Source: Planctomycetota bacterium
Lineage (GTDB): Bacteria; Planctomycetota; UBA1135; GCA-002686595
Length of the DNA: 64,000 bases
Assembly: GCA_020853575.1 (NCBI GenBank)
Contig: JADYYP010000014.1
Span: forward strand, 62,001 to 126,000
Direction: 5' to 3'
The translations under genes and the position numbers were made by a program. A model generated the notes under the pieces. That model saw only the letters and a program-made list of their open reading frames with translations. It did no database searches and was not told the origin of the DNA. The stretch's first letter is position 1. Each line of letters opens with the position of its first letter. Of this stretch, positions 46,343 to 55,895 are shown piece by piece.

Positions 46343-46365
46343 CCCGCGCTCCGAGCTAGCGCGGG
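46343..46365. terminator. Hairpin overlapping a stop codon between convergent genes
   Basis: CCCGCGCT (46343-46350) pairs with AGCGCGGG (46358-46365) with a 7-nt loop. It sits 9 bp after the MBL gene and contains the stop codon of the convergent two-CW gene (46356-46358). Confidence 0.5.
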
Positions 46366-46586
46366 CCCTTCCAGGACTTGTCGCAGTCCGGGCTGTTGTA
46401 GAACGCGCAGCCCATGCAGTTGGTGAGCTTCTCCGCGAACGCGCCTTGGACCTTCGCGCCACACAGCGTCGCCGTGACCCGCGCGCAGTGCTTGCCGTGG
46501 TCCGGCCAAGCCGGACAGATCCCGAGCTCCTGCGCCTTGGCACCGCCCTTTTCCCCGCCACACTTCTTGAATTCCCAGCAGTTCAT
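46356..46586 (-). CDS. Small two-CW-domain cysteine-rich protein
   Basis: A 76-residue protein starting MNCWEFKKCGGEKGG. The spacing CWExxxCG, then ICPAW and a C-terminal CMGCAFYNSPDCD resembles small proteins annotated as two-CW domain, with eight cysteines suited to binding Fe-S or zinc. Function is unknown; such proteins often accompany chemotaxis or redox signalling. GGAGAA lies 6 bp before the ATG at 46586, deciding the start. The stop codon lies within a hairpin shared with the convergent MBL gene. Confidence 0.75.
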   Translation of the reverse strand: MNCWEFKKCGGEKGGAKAQELGICPAWPDHGKHCARVTATLCGAKVQGAFAEKLTNCMGCAFYNSPDCDKSWKGPR

Positions 46587-46795
46587 CGAGTTCTCCCGGC
46601 CGCTCGGAGGACTGTTCCGAGTGCGAGTGCAGGCGTCATCGACGTCTGCGAATCCAGCCTTGAGCACTGCGCCAAGCCCAGCAAGGACGCTGCGCACTCC
46701 CGCCGTAGCCACTCCGCGGCGCGCTCCGACGATTACGTGCCTTCGCACGGCCGACTCACTCGTTCGGGCCCTGGCCGCCGGGCCACGTCAAACGC

Positions 46796-49744
46796 TCACA
46801 GCTCGACTGCGAGCGCGGCGCGCGCGGAGAGCGTGAGCACGACTGGCGCGCGCTCGTCGAGTGTGAGGCTCAATTGGCCGGCGGGCACGCGCTCGAGGTG
46901 CAACACGGCGCCGGCCGTGATCGGCGCCGTCAACGTCGCCGACAGTCCGCGCGCGTCGCTCCATTCGATGCGCACGGAACTCTCCGACCCCGCGCTCGCG
47001 GCGCGGAGCTCGAGCGAGCCGGTCGCGAGATCGCGCTCCCATCGCGCAACGCGCTCGATCACCATTCGCTCGCGCAGCTCCCAAGTCGGTCCGCCGCGTT
47101 CTGCGAGACGCGCGCGCAGCGACCAATCTCCGGCGCCCGCGAGCTCGAGCTCGAACGTGCCCCGTGGACCGACGACGCCGCGCGCGCGCGCGGCACCCGG
47201 AGCCGCAGCTTCGACGATCCACGGGCCCGCGGGCGCTCCATCGAACGTCAAGCGCCCCTCGCAGCGCGCGGACTCGCGGTGCTCGGCGATCAGCGTGTAC
47301 TCGGCGTCCAACGAACTCGAGAGCTCCACGTCCCAGCGCGGAGCAGCGGCTCCGCTCGGGCTCCAGTCGAGCCGCGACCAACCGCGGACCTCCTCGGCGA
47401 CGCGGCGCACCTGCCAGCGGCCCGCGCACAAAGAGTCGAATTCGAACTGGCCGTCGGACGCGCTGCGTTGCGTGCGCACGAATCCGTCGCCCATGGACAC
47501 GCCGACGACGACCCCCGCGAGCGCGGCGCCCCGGGCATCGATGACTCGACCGCGCAGGGCGGCCCCGCGGACGAGCTCCACGTCGTGTGCGATCCGCGAC
47601 ATGGGGCCGAGCTCGTAGGGTCCGCTCCAATCGACGGCGTGCCCCGACGCCTCGACCCGCAGGAACCAGGTTCCGGGCTCGAGCAACGCGAGCTCGTATG
47701 CCCCGTGCTCGTCGCTGCGCACGCGCTGCGCGCGCCACGCGCGATCGACGAGGCCGACGAACGGCGCGTCGAGCGTTCCGAGGGCCAGTGGCCCACCGCG
47801 CGCCGCGTTGGAGGCCGCGATCAACTCCAGCTGCGCGCCGGCGAGCGGCGCACCACCGGCGCGCACGACCCCGCTCAGTGCCGCGGCGGCCTGCAGCTCG
47901 ACTTCGGCTGTGTGTGGCGCGGAATCGCGTCCGAAGGGCCCGAGCAGCGCCTGAGCGCAGCCGCGGGAGCGCACGACGACCGTGAAATCCACGAAGGGCG
48001 CGACATGCCTCCCACTCGCCCAGCGTTCGGTCTCAGCCGTCAGAGGGCGGGCGTTGCGTGCGTCGCGGAACTCGAGCTCGAGCTCGCGGATCGCCGCGCC
48101 GTCGCTGCGGCGCGCGTGAACCTCGAACGCTCGCCACTCGCTCAACTGCAGCTCGAGCCCCTGCGTCCCCGCGCCGAGTGACCCGAGCACCATCGGCCGC
48201 AGCTCGAGGCGCGCATCGGCGGCCGCGAGCTCGAACGTCGAGCGCGCGTCGACCTCGATCGCGAAGCGCCCAGCTTCGTCCGCGCGCGCGCGGATCACCT
48301 GCGAGGAGTCGCCGAAGAACTCCGCCCGAATCGACTGGCGCGCGGCCTCGAGCATCGCGTGAGGCACCGGCTGCCCATGGGCATCGACCACGCGACCGCT
48401 GAGGACCTCCAGCGGGTCGCGCGCGCGAGCGACGAGCTCGCCCGCGTCGGCGAGCGCTCCACCGAGCACTGAGAGCGGCTCGCTCCAGCTGGTCTCGAAG
48501 CCCGCGGCGCTCACCCACAGGCGCACGAAGCACTCCGGCAAGGCGTCGATCTCGAATCTCCCATGCACGTCGGTCAGCGCCTGCGGCGTATCCGCGGGCA
48601 ACAGCGAGCCCATCGCGCGCGCTTCCTCGAGCGGTGGTTCCTCCAACGTGAGCCAGCGCGAGCCGAGGCGCTCCGCGCGCACGACGGCACCGGCGAGAGC
48701 GCGCCCGGACTCGTCGACCACACGTCCTGCGAGCGTGCCGGCGCGCGCCAGTCGCAGCTCGCCCAAGTTGGTCACGCGCGGAACGGAATTCTCGAATGCG
48801 ACGACGCGCGGAACGCGCCCCACCGCGCGCGCGGTGGCCACCAGCCAACTCCCCTCGGGTTGCCCCCCTGACATGCGCGCCCAGCCATCGGAGCCGCTGA
48901 GCGCGCTGCTCTCGTCGAGGACCAGCTCCGCGCCCGCGAGCGGCACGCCTTGCTCATCGGCGAGCAGCGCGCTCAACCACGGAAGCACTGGACCGGCGTT
49001 CGGCGTGACTTCGGTCGCCACCGGGCGTCGCGGCGTGCCCGCCAGCTCTCCCTCCGCGCGCGCGTCGTCGCCGTGCGTCGCCAGCTCCACGGCGGATCGA
49101 TGTTCCGTGCTCGTCGCGCGCCACACGACGACGCCGCTGGCGAGCACCGCGAGCAGCACCAACGCGGCCAGCAGGCCCCCGGCCAAGGTCGGCGCGGCAC
49201 GCGGCCGGCACAGCGGCGCGAGCAGCGCTGTCCAGGCGCGGCGGTCGCCGCCGTGCTTGCGATCGAGGCGCTCGCGCAGCTTCTCGAGGCCGCGCTTGAG
49301 CTGCCAGCGCACGGTTCCGTCGCTCACGCCGACGCGCTGGCCGATCTCGACCGACGACAGACCCTCGTAGAAGCGCAGCACGACCACCGAGCGGAGGGGC
49401 TCCTCGAGCTCGAGCACCAGCGCCGCGAGCGCGCGCTGGGTCTCGATGCGCTCGAGCAGCTCCTCGGGTGCCGCCAGCTGTTCCTCGCGCGCGGCGTGCT
49501 CTTCGCGCGCGGCGCGACTCGCCTCGGAGCGCCGGCGCATCCGCGCGAAGTTCTCGACCACCGCCCGCAACCACGGGCGCAGTGCCCGCCCCGCGTCCGG
49601 CGGGCTGCGCAGCGCCGCCAGCCAGGTCTGCTGGACGATGTCGTCGGCCGCGGCCGGATCGCGGACCAGGCTCTCGGCCAACGCCCGCACCCAGGCGGAC
49701 TCGCCGAGGAGTTGCTCGATCCCGACCCGTTGAGCGTCACCCAT
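46796..49744 (-). CDS. ECF sigma factor fused to a transmembrane helix and carboxypeptidase-regulatory-like repeats
   Basis: A 982-residue protein. Residues about 10-80 are sigma-70 region 2 (DPAAADDIVQQTWLAAL), and about 105-160 are region 4 (FYEGLSSVEIGQRVGVSDG then TVRWQLKRGLEKLR, a helix-turn-helix). A single transmembrane helix is at about 186-208 (LAGGLLAALVLLAVLASGVV). The remaining 770 residues lie outside and contain at least five carboxypeptidase-regulatory-like/CNA-B-type units with the pattern GxVxDxxGxxLxGA, for example LAGRVVDESGRALAGAVV and LRGRVIDARGAALAGVVV. The layout suggests a membrane-tethered transcription factor. It is read continuously with no stop between parts. No separate anti-sigma gene is adjacent. 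AddA-like helicase lies upstream, 193 bp away. Confidence 0.88.
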   Translation of the reverse strand: MGDAQRVGIEQLLGESAWVRALAESLVRDPAAADDIVQQTWLAALRSPPDAGRALRPWLRAVVENFARMRRRSEASRAAREEHAAREEQLAAPEELLERIETQRALAALVLELEEPLRSVVVLRFYEGLSSVEIGQRVGVSDGTVRWQLKRGLEKLRERLDRKHGGDRRAWTALLAPLCRPRAAPTLAGGLLAALVLLAVLASGVVVWRATSTEHRSAVELATHGDDARAEGELAGTPRRPVATEVTPNAGPVLPWLSALLADEQGVPLAGAELVLDESSALSGSDGWARMSGGQPEGSWLVATARAVGRVPRVVAFENSVPRVTNLGELRLARAGTLAGRVVDESGRALAGAVVRAERLGSRWLTLEEPPLEEARAMGSLLPADTPQALTDVHGRFEIDALPECFVRLWVSAAGFETSWSEPLSVLGGALADAGELVARARDPLEVLSGRVVDAHGQPVPHAMLEAARQSIRAEFFGDSSQVIRARADEAGRFAIEVDARSTFELAAADARLELRPMVLGSLGAGTQGLELQLSEWRAFEVHARRSDGAAIRELELEFRDARNARPLTAETERWASGRHVAPFVDFTVVVRSRGCAQALLGPFGRDSAPHTAEVELQAAAALSGVVRAGGAPLAGAQLELIAASNAARGGPLALGTLDAPFVGLVDRAWRAQRVRSDEHGAYELALLEPGTWFLRVEASGHAVDWSGPYELGPMSRIAHDVELVRGAALRGRVIDARGAALAGVVVGVSMGDGFVRTQRSASDGQFEFDSLCAGRWQVRRVAEEVRGWSRLDWSPSGAAAPRWDVELSSSLDAEYTLIAEHRESARCEGRLTFDGAPAGPWIVEAAAPGAARARGVVGPRGTFELELAGAGDWSLRARLAERGGPTWELRERMVIERVARWERDLATGSLELRAASAGSESSVRIEWSDARGLSATLTAPITAGAVLHLERVPAGQLSLTLDERAPVVLTLSARAALAVEL

Positions 49745-49937
49745 GCACGTCCAGCATGCAGCACGAGGTCGCAGCGTTGGCCCTACCGAGCGAAAAACGC
49801 GCGCAGCTCGCCCGCGAGCCGCGACGGCCCCGCTCCCCGGGCGCCGCGAGGACCTCCCGCTCTCGAAGCGCCGCCCTCCGACGGCGACGGTGCCTCCAAC
49901 ATCCTGAAAGCACGGATCCTCGCTTCCTCACGAGCTT

Positions 49938-52900
49938 TCAGGGCTGCACCTCGACGACGCGGTCGCCGTCGAAGAAGTACAAGAGCGTCGTGATCGCGGA
50001 CGACTCGAGCCCGGTGATTCGCTCCAGCGCCCGGCGGTAGGCGGCCAATTGGAGCGCGTAGTCCGCGCGCAGCTCGCGCAAGCGCTCCTCGCGGCCGCCC
50101 CACCGATCGGTCTTGAAGTCCACGAGCTGCGCGGTGCGCCAGCCCTGTTCGGCCCCACGCAACACCACGCGGTCGAACGCTCCGCTCTCGAGCTTGTCGC
50201 CCACCACCAGCCGGAAGCGGCGCTCGCGCCAGGCGACGGCGTCGTGACCCGGACGCGCCAGCAGCGCGCGCAAGCCTGGGGCCTCGAGCGCCGCGAGGAA
50301 CTCGGACAGGTCCTCTTCGAGCCGTGCGCCCCCGAGTCCCGCGCGTTCGGCGCGCTCGCTCAACTGTGCTCGCGTGCTGGCCACGCCCTCGAGCCACTCG
50401 ATGGCTTCGATCCAGACGTGGAAGCGCGAACCGCGGCGCAGCGCCAGCTCGTCTTTCGCACGGAACAGATCCACGGTCGCGATACGCCGCGGCGGATCGA
50501 TCTTGGAGGGCTGCTCGCGCTCGAGCTCGCGCGGCCGCCGCGTGCGAGCGAGCACCAGCGGCCGGGACGCGCCGAGCGCGCTCGCAGGAATCGCCGAGCT
50601 CGAAAGCTGCGCGGGCCACCCGTCGTCGGAGCGCTCGGCGACGTGCTGCACTCGATCCGGCTCCAGCTCGCCCTCGTCGAGGCCGAACGCGCTGCGGACG
50701 AGCGCTCCCGGCGTGAACCTCAGACGCATCTTGGGCCACAGCACGAGATCGAGTCGGTGCCTCGCGCGGGTCATCGCCACGTAGAGCGCGCTCAAGCCGT
50801 CGCGCAGCGCGCGCGCGCGATGGCTCGCGTGGAGCGCGTCGAGCAGCCCGTGGCCACTGCGCGCCAAGAGCGCACGGATGTCGGCGGACGCCGAGCGCGT
50901 GGCGCACTCGATTTCGCGCGTCGGGTCGCCGTCCGCGCGGCGCCACCAGAGCGCGTTGCCGTCGCGCACGAAGTTGACGTCGAGCTCCGGCAGGATCACC
51001 GCGTCGAACTCGAGGCCCTTGGAGGCGTGGATCGTCATCACCTTGACGTAGGCCGCGCTGGGATCCTCGACCTCCAGGTTGCGGACCCGCTCGAGGAATT
51101 CGCCGCTGCGCAAGACGCCGTCGCGTCGCCAGGCGAGCGCCGCATCGATCAGCTGACCGTAGCGCCGGGCCTCGAACGGACCGAGCTCGCGCTCGACCGC
51201 GGTGCGCGCCAGCGCCAGGAACTCGGCGGGTCCGGAATCGGCGAGCAGCGTGCGCAGGCGCGAAAGTTCCTCGCCCACCTCGCGCTCGCTGGATGCCGCG
51301 CTCAGCCCGAGCTCCCGACCGACCAGGCTCGACGACGCGTGGAACCGCGCCACGCTGTCGCCGGGGTGCTCGATCCACTGCAGGAGCGCCAACGCCGCTT
51401 GCACGGCCACGGCATCGGTCAACGGATTGCCGCCCTCCGCGCTGGCCGCGATGCCGGCGTCGCCGAGCTGCTTGGCGATGCGCGCGGCGAGCGCGTTGCG
51501 CCTGAGCAGCACGGCGATCGAGGCGCGCGGAGCGGCGGCGCGGATCTCGCGGACCAACTCGACCGTCTTGCGGATCGCGTTCGCATGGTGCTCGCCATCG
51601 CTCTCGCCACTCGCGCAGGTGTGCACGCGCACGGCCCCGCGCAGCTCCGACTTGGCCGCGAGGTGCGGCTCAAACGAGCGCTGGAACTCCTCCGCGCACT
51701 CGCGGTCCGTGGGCGACTTCTCGAACGGAGCTCGCTCGGCGAGTCGTCCGAAGACCGCGTTGACGGCGTCGAGCACGACCTGCGCGGAACGGAAGCTCGT
51801 CGCCCGCGTGCTGGCCCGAATCGAGTAGCGCCGCGGCAGGTCCTCGAACAACCGCGGATCCGCCGCGCGCCATCCGTAGATCGACTGCTTGGCATCGCCG
51901 ACGCAGAAGAAGCTGCGCGTTCCCGTGCCGTCGGCGACGAGCTCGTCGGCGAGCGGGGCCAGCACGCGCCACTGCGCGGGAGAGGTGTCCTGGAATTCGT
52001 CGAGCAACAGGTGGTCGAGGCGCGCGTCGATCCGCAGTGCGATCTCGTCCAGCGTGGGCCGTGCATCCGCGTTCCCGCCAGCGGCGAGCAAGTGAGGCAA
52101 GTCGCCGAATTGGACCCAGCCGCGCTCGCGCTGCGCGCGCTGGTACTCCAGCTCGTAGGCCTCGAGCCAGCGCCGAGTCGCGCGGTTTTGGTGATCGATC
52201 ACGCGCGCGTGATGCGCGGCCGCGTGTCGCGCGAGATCGAGGTACAACTCGCGCAGCTCCTCGGCGATCTCCACTCCGCCGAACTTGGGCTCGCCCGCGA
52301 GCACTTTCTCGCCCAGACCGGCGTGGAACAGCGTGTCCCAGGCCTCGCGCTCGAGCGCGTCGCGGGTCCTGGCGAGAGCGTCGACCCAGAGCTTGCGCGG
52401 CGCGCCGTCCTTGGTCCGCGGAACAGCGCATTCCTCGAGGAATGCACGCGCCTGGACGAGCTGCTCGGCGCTCATCGCAGCGGGCCCGCGCACTCGCTGC
52501 CAGGCCTCCGGTTGGCTCTCGCGCGCGACCCCATGCGCCTCCGCGACGACCTGCAGCAGCGTGTCGCGCACGCTGCGCGCGTGTTGGTTGCGCTCCAGCT
52601 CGCGCAGCAGCAACACCCAGTCGCTGGCCGAGCCCGACTCCAACGCACGGCCCAAGGCCGCGGCGTGCGCGCGCGAGGCTTCGACTTCGTCGGCGATGCG
52701 CCAGTCGGGAGCGAGCCCCAGCTCCGGGGCGAAGGCCTGCGCGAGCTCGACGAAGAACGAATCCAGCGTGCGCACGCGGAAGCGCTGCACGTCGCGCACC
52801 AAGCTCGCGAGGAGCCCGCGGTAGGCCTCGCGCGTCGCCGGACGACCGAGCGCGGCGTCGAGCCGCTTGCGCTCCTCGTCGTCAGCCGCCGCCGCGGCGA

Positions 52901-53072
52901 GCCGCGCGAACACCCGCCCGAGGATCTCCCCCGCCGCTTTGCGCGTGAAGGTCGAGGCCAGGATGCGCTCCGGCGGGACACCGCTGGCGAGCAACCCGAG
53001 CAAGTGCGTGGTGAGCTGCCAAGTCTTGCCGCTGCCCGCCGAGGCCAAGATCACTTGCGGCCGGAGGTTCAC
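49938..53072 (-). CDS. AddA-like UvrD-family helicase/nuclease
   Basis: A 1044-residue protein. Superfamily-1A helicase motifs: Walker A ILASAGSGKTWQL (residues 8-20), motif Ia STFTRKAAGE, motif II LLLDEFQDTSPAQW (about 362), motif III FCVGDAKQSIYGWRAA, motif V KVMTIHASKGLEFD (about 680) and motif VI LYVAMTRARHRLDL. The C-terminus has a RecB-type PD-(D/E)xK nuclease core with LVDFKTDRWGG (about 984). This matches AddA, one half of the AddAB helicase-nuclease that resects double-strand breaks and loads RecA. GTG at 53072 overlaps the upstream gene's stop by 4 bp, so the two are translationally coupled. Confidence 0.85.
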   Translation of the reverse strand: MNLRPQVILASAGSGKTWQLTTHLLGLLASGVPPERILASTFTRKAAGEILGRVFARLAAAAADDEERKRLDAALGRPATREAYRGLLASLVRDVQRFRVRTLDSFFVELAQAFAPELGLAPDWRIADEVEASRAHAAALGRALESGSASDWVLLLRELERNQHARSVRDTLLQVVAEAHGVARESQPEAWQRVRGPAAMSAEQLVQARAFLEECAVPRTKDGAPRKLWVDALARTRDALEREAWDTLFHAGLGEKVLAGEPKFGGVEIAEELRELYLDLARHAAAHHARVIDHQNRATRRWLEAYELEYQRAQRERGWVQFGDLPHLLAAGGNADARPTLDEIALRIDARLDHLLLDEFQDTSPAQWRVLAPLADELVADGTGTRSFFCVGDAKQSIYGWRAADPRLFEDLPRRYSIRASTRATSFRSAQVVLDAVNAVFGRLAERAPFEKSPTDRECAEEFQRSFEPHLAAKSELRGAVRVHTCASGESDGEHHANAIRKTVELVREIRAAAPRASIAVLLRRNALAARIAKQLGDAGIAASAEGGNPLTDAVAVQAALALLQWIEHPGDSVARFHASSSLVGRELGLSAASSEREVGEELSRLRTLLADSGPAEFLALARTAVERELGPFEARRYGQLIDAALAWRRDGVLRSGEFLERVRNLEVEDPSAAYVKVMTIHASKGLEFDAVILPELDVNFVRDGNALWWRRADGDPTREIECATRSASADIRALLARSGHGLLDALHASHRARALRDGLSALYVAMTRARHRLDLVLWPKMRLRFTPGALVRSAFGLDEGELEPDRVQHVAERSDDGWPAQLSSSAIPASALGASRPLVLARTRRPRELEREQPSKIDPPRRIATVDLFRAKDELALRRGSRFHVWIEAIEWLEGVASTRAQLSERAERAGLGGARLEEDLSEFLAALEAPGLRALLARPGHDAVAWRERRFRLVVGDKLESGAFDRVVLRGAEQGWRTAQLVDFKTDRWGGREERLRELRADYALQLAAYRRALERITGLESSAITTLLYFFDGDRVVEVQP

Positions 53073-55828
53073 TCCACGTCCTCCTCCGCGTCGTCGCTTT
53101 CGTGCTGCGCCTCGGCCAGCCCGAAACCACACAGGGCCGCCAGCGATTCATCGAACGGGGCACGCGCCGCGACGCCCTGGAACTCGCGCCGCGCGATGGC
53201 GGCTGCGACCGAGCGCGCGCATTCCAGCGCCGCCTCGTAGTCGAGGTCGGACAGCTCGAGCTCGAGCCAGCGCTCGCCCTGCACGCGCTTGTCGAGCGAA
53301 ACGTAACCCAGCTTGGGCGGCTGACCGCCCGGCGCCCACAGTTCCTCCGTCAACCAGCGATACAGCGGCAATTGCAGATCGCGCCACTGGTCGCGCCTGC
53401 GGTGCACTTTCTTCGGCGGCTTGCCCCCATCGCCGGTCTTGTAATCGATCAAGCGCCACTCCTTGCGCCCCGGATGGAAGTCGACGCGATCGATGCGACC
53501 TTGCACCAGGAGCCCCTCGAGCTCGCGCGCCGCGGGCGCGAACTCGACGGCGTGGATCGTCCAACCTCGGCGCACTTGTTCCGCTTGCCAAACTGCGAAG
53601 GCCTCGAGCCGCTTGCGCAGCTTCTCGACTTGCAAGCGCACCGCAGGGCGCGCGGCGGCGCCGTAGAGCTCGAGCGCGCGACGGTCGAGCTCGAGTCCCA
53701 GGCAATTCGCGATCGCAGTTGCATCGGAACTCGCGCTCCACGCGCTGCGACCGAAACGTTCGAGAACGCCGTGGGCCAAGGAGCCGAAGTTGGAGGCGTC
53801 GAGCTCGTGCGGCTTGTCCGCCACGCTCTCCAAGCGCAGCACGTGCTTCACGTAGAACTCGTAGGGTGAGTTCAAGTAGGCGCCGAAGGCGGTCACCGAG
53901 ATCGAGCGCGGCGCGCGGAGCTCCGCGGTCGGCGGCACGTACGTGGCGCGCACGCCGTCCACCGGCGGCCGTTCCTCCTCGCGCTCCGGCCACGCGCGGC
54001 GCACGCGCTCGACGACGTCGTGTGCCGCGCTGCGGAACACGAAGCGGCTCGGGACACGCGGATCGCGGCGCGACGAGCGTCGCCCCGACACCCACAGCGT
54101 GCTCGGCCGCGAGGCGAGGATCGCCGCCACGAAGTAGCTGTCGCGCGCGACGCGACGGCGCTCGTGCGCCAGCTCGAGAACGCGCCGCGCCGCCTCGAAC
54201 AGCCAGGCGTCGGCGGGCGTCGGCGCCGGCAGCGCGCCCTCGTTCACGCCACTGATGACGAGCTGCGGCGCATCGTCGAGCAGGAGCTCGAGTCCACCGA
54301 CGAGCTCGATGCACGCACGCTCGCGCGCCACGGGCGCCGGCGGGAGCTGCAAGGCCTCGAGGCGCTGCGCGACCAGCTCGAGAACCTCGGGCGCGGACAG
54401 CGCGAGCGGCTGGCCGTCGCGCTCGGCCTCGCGCATCTCGTCGACTAGCTTCGCCAACGCGTCGAGCGCGCGCGCCTGTGTCCAGTCTTGGTCCGCGCGA
54501 CTCGCCAGGTCGGCCTCGGGCCACACGCGCACGATGATCTTGGCCATGCGCGCGGCCCAGTCCATGCACGGCAGCGTGCGTTCGCTGGCGAGCTCGCCCA
54601 AGAGCTCGCGCAAGCGCTCGAACGCGCTCGACAAGAGCTCGGCGCGCGCGCGCGACGCGGTGTCTTCGCTGCGCGTCAGCCAGTGACCGTCGATGCGCGC
54701 CGGAACATGCTCCGCGGCATAGGTGTCGAAAGCGCGCACCAGCTCACCCGGGCGAAATCCCAAAGCGCACTCGAGGTCGGGGTGACGAATCAGCGCCGCG
54801 AAGTGCTCGGTCGAGGGCTGCGCGAGCCACGCCATGGCCGCGGAGAGGAGCTGCGCAGGCCGCGAGTGCGCCAGCGGCTTGCCGCCGGCCCAGCGCGGCT
54901 CGATGGCGTGCTCCAGAAGACGCCGCTCGAGGTACGGTCGCACGTCGGGATCGAGCACTCCCAGGGTGACGTCCTCCGGCGCGGGCGGCGGCTCCACGCG
55001 CGCCAAATGCTCGAGCGCCGCGCGCGCCTGGTCGTCGGGAGTGTCGACACACGCCCAGCGGTCCAGCGGCAGGTCCAAGTCGCGCTCGGCCCAGGCCTCG
55101 ATCCGCAGCGCGCCCAGCGGGTCGAAGGCGCCGGATTCGGACTGCGGCGCGAACACGAAGCTGGCGACGTCCGAGCGCGCGAGGAGCTCGCGCTGCGCTC
55201 GCGTGACATCGACCAAGGCGAACAGTTGCACGTGCAGCTCGGCGCGCACGCATTCGCGTTTCACGACCTCGAGCGCGGCCTCGGTTGGGTCGAGGAGCGC
55301 GCGCGAGGCGAGCAGCTCGCGGTAGCGCACGAAGAGCGCGTCGAGTGCCCGCCAGCGCTCGGCCGCACCCAGCTGCGCCGAATTCCTCGCGTCGAAGGCG
55401 ATCCGCGCCGTGTCGAGCTTCTCCGCCGCCAACTCGGCGAAAATCCGCGCGCACGCGCGTGCCAAGACCTGCACCGATTGCGCACCGGCGTCGCGCCACA
55501 GGGCGTCGCGCTCTTCCGGCGGCGACGCGGCCAGCGCGCGTCTCCAAGCGAGCGCGCGTTGCCATTCGCTGGCCAGCTGCAGCGGCTGGCTCGAGAGTGC
55601 CGCAGCCAGTGTGCCCTCGGTGACGACGCGCGCCGGCGGCCAGTGTGAGGGCGCCAGTTCCGCGATGCGCTCCTCGAGGCGGCGGCCAGCGCGCTGCCCG
55701 GGGACGACGATCACGCACGCGGCGGGATCGAGTGCGCGGCGCTGCACGTACGCGCACCAGGCCGGCACGGCGAGTTCGAGGAACGGCCGATGCCAACCGA
55801 CGAAGATGCGCTCGAGCGACTCCCCCAT
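53069..55828 (-). CDS. AddB-like PD-(D/E)xK nuclease/inactive helicase subunit
   Basis: A 919-residue protein. The N-terminus lacks an active Walker A motif; a helicase-like scaffold shows VIVVPGQRAGRRLEERI instead, as in AddB-type subunits. The C-terminal 200 residues hold a RecB-family nuclease: VQGRIDRVDF (Asp about 777) and LIDYKTGDGG (Asp-x-Lys about 792-794), with AFGAYLNSPYEFYVKHVL just before, the usual AddB entrance motif. The four cysteines of the Bacillus AddB iron-sulfur cluster were not found. It overlaps the addA-like gene by 4 bp (GTGA). Together they would form a RecBCD-like resection complex. Confidence 0.8.
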   Translation of the reverse strand: MGESLERIFVGWHRPFLELAVPAWCAYVQRRALDPAACVIVVPGQRAGRRLEERIAELAPSHWPPARVVTEGTLAAALSSQPLQLASEWQRALAWRRALAASPPEERDALWRDAGAQSVQVLARACARIFAELAAEKLDTARIAFDARNSAQLGAAERWRALDALFVRYRELLASRALLDPTEAALEVVKRECVRAELHVQLFALVDVTRAQRELLARSDVASFVFAPQSESGAFDPLGALRIEAWAERDLDLPLDRWACVDTPDDQARAALEHLARVEPPPAPEDVTLGVLDPDVRPYLERRLLEHAIEPRWAGGKPLAHSRPAQLLSAAMAWLAQPSTEHFAALIRHPDLECALGFRPGELVRAFDTYAAEHVPARIDGHWLTRSEDTASRARAELLSSAFERLRELLGELASERTLPCMDWAARMAKIIVRVWPEADLASRADQDWTQARALDALAKLVDEMREAERDGQPLALSAPEVLELVAQRLEALQLPPAPVARERACIELVGGLELLLDDAPQLVISGVNEGALPAPTPADAWLFEAARRVLELAHERRRVARDSYFVAAILASRPSTLWVSGRRSSRRDPRVPSRFVFRSAAHDVVERVRRAWPEREEERPPVDGVRATYVPPTAELRAPRSISVTAFGAYLNSPYEFYVKHVLRLESVADKPHELDASNFGSLAHGVLERFGRSAWSASSDATAIANCLGLELDRRALELYGAAARPAVRLQVEKLRKRLEAFAVWQAEQVRRGWTIHAVEFAPAARELEGLLVQGRIDRVDFHPGRKEWRLIDYKTGDGGKPPKKVHRRRDQWRDLQLPLYRWLTEELWAPGGQPPKLGYVSLDKRVQGERWLELELSDLDYEAALECARSVAAAIARREFQGVAARAPFDESLAALCGFGLAEAQHESDDAEEDVE

Positions 55829-55895
55829 GACGGGAGCGGAGACTACGGGGCGTGGGGGCGACGCTCAACCCGCGCGTCGCGCCGGGATGCGCTGC

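Noticed and set aside
50049..53240. A 1063-codon plus-strand open frame opposite the AddA-like gene
   Set aside because: It mirrors the minus-strand gene and is low-complexity Arg/Ala/Glu-rich with no domain; GC-rich coding regions produce such shadows. Other long frames at 1223-3259, 6526-8535, 8406-11300, 12970-14922 and the first part of 39936-43391 were rejected for the same reason.
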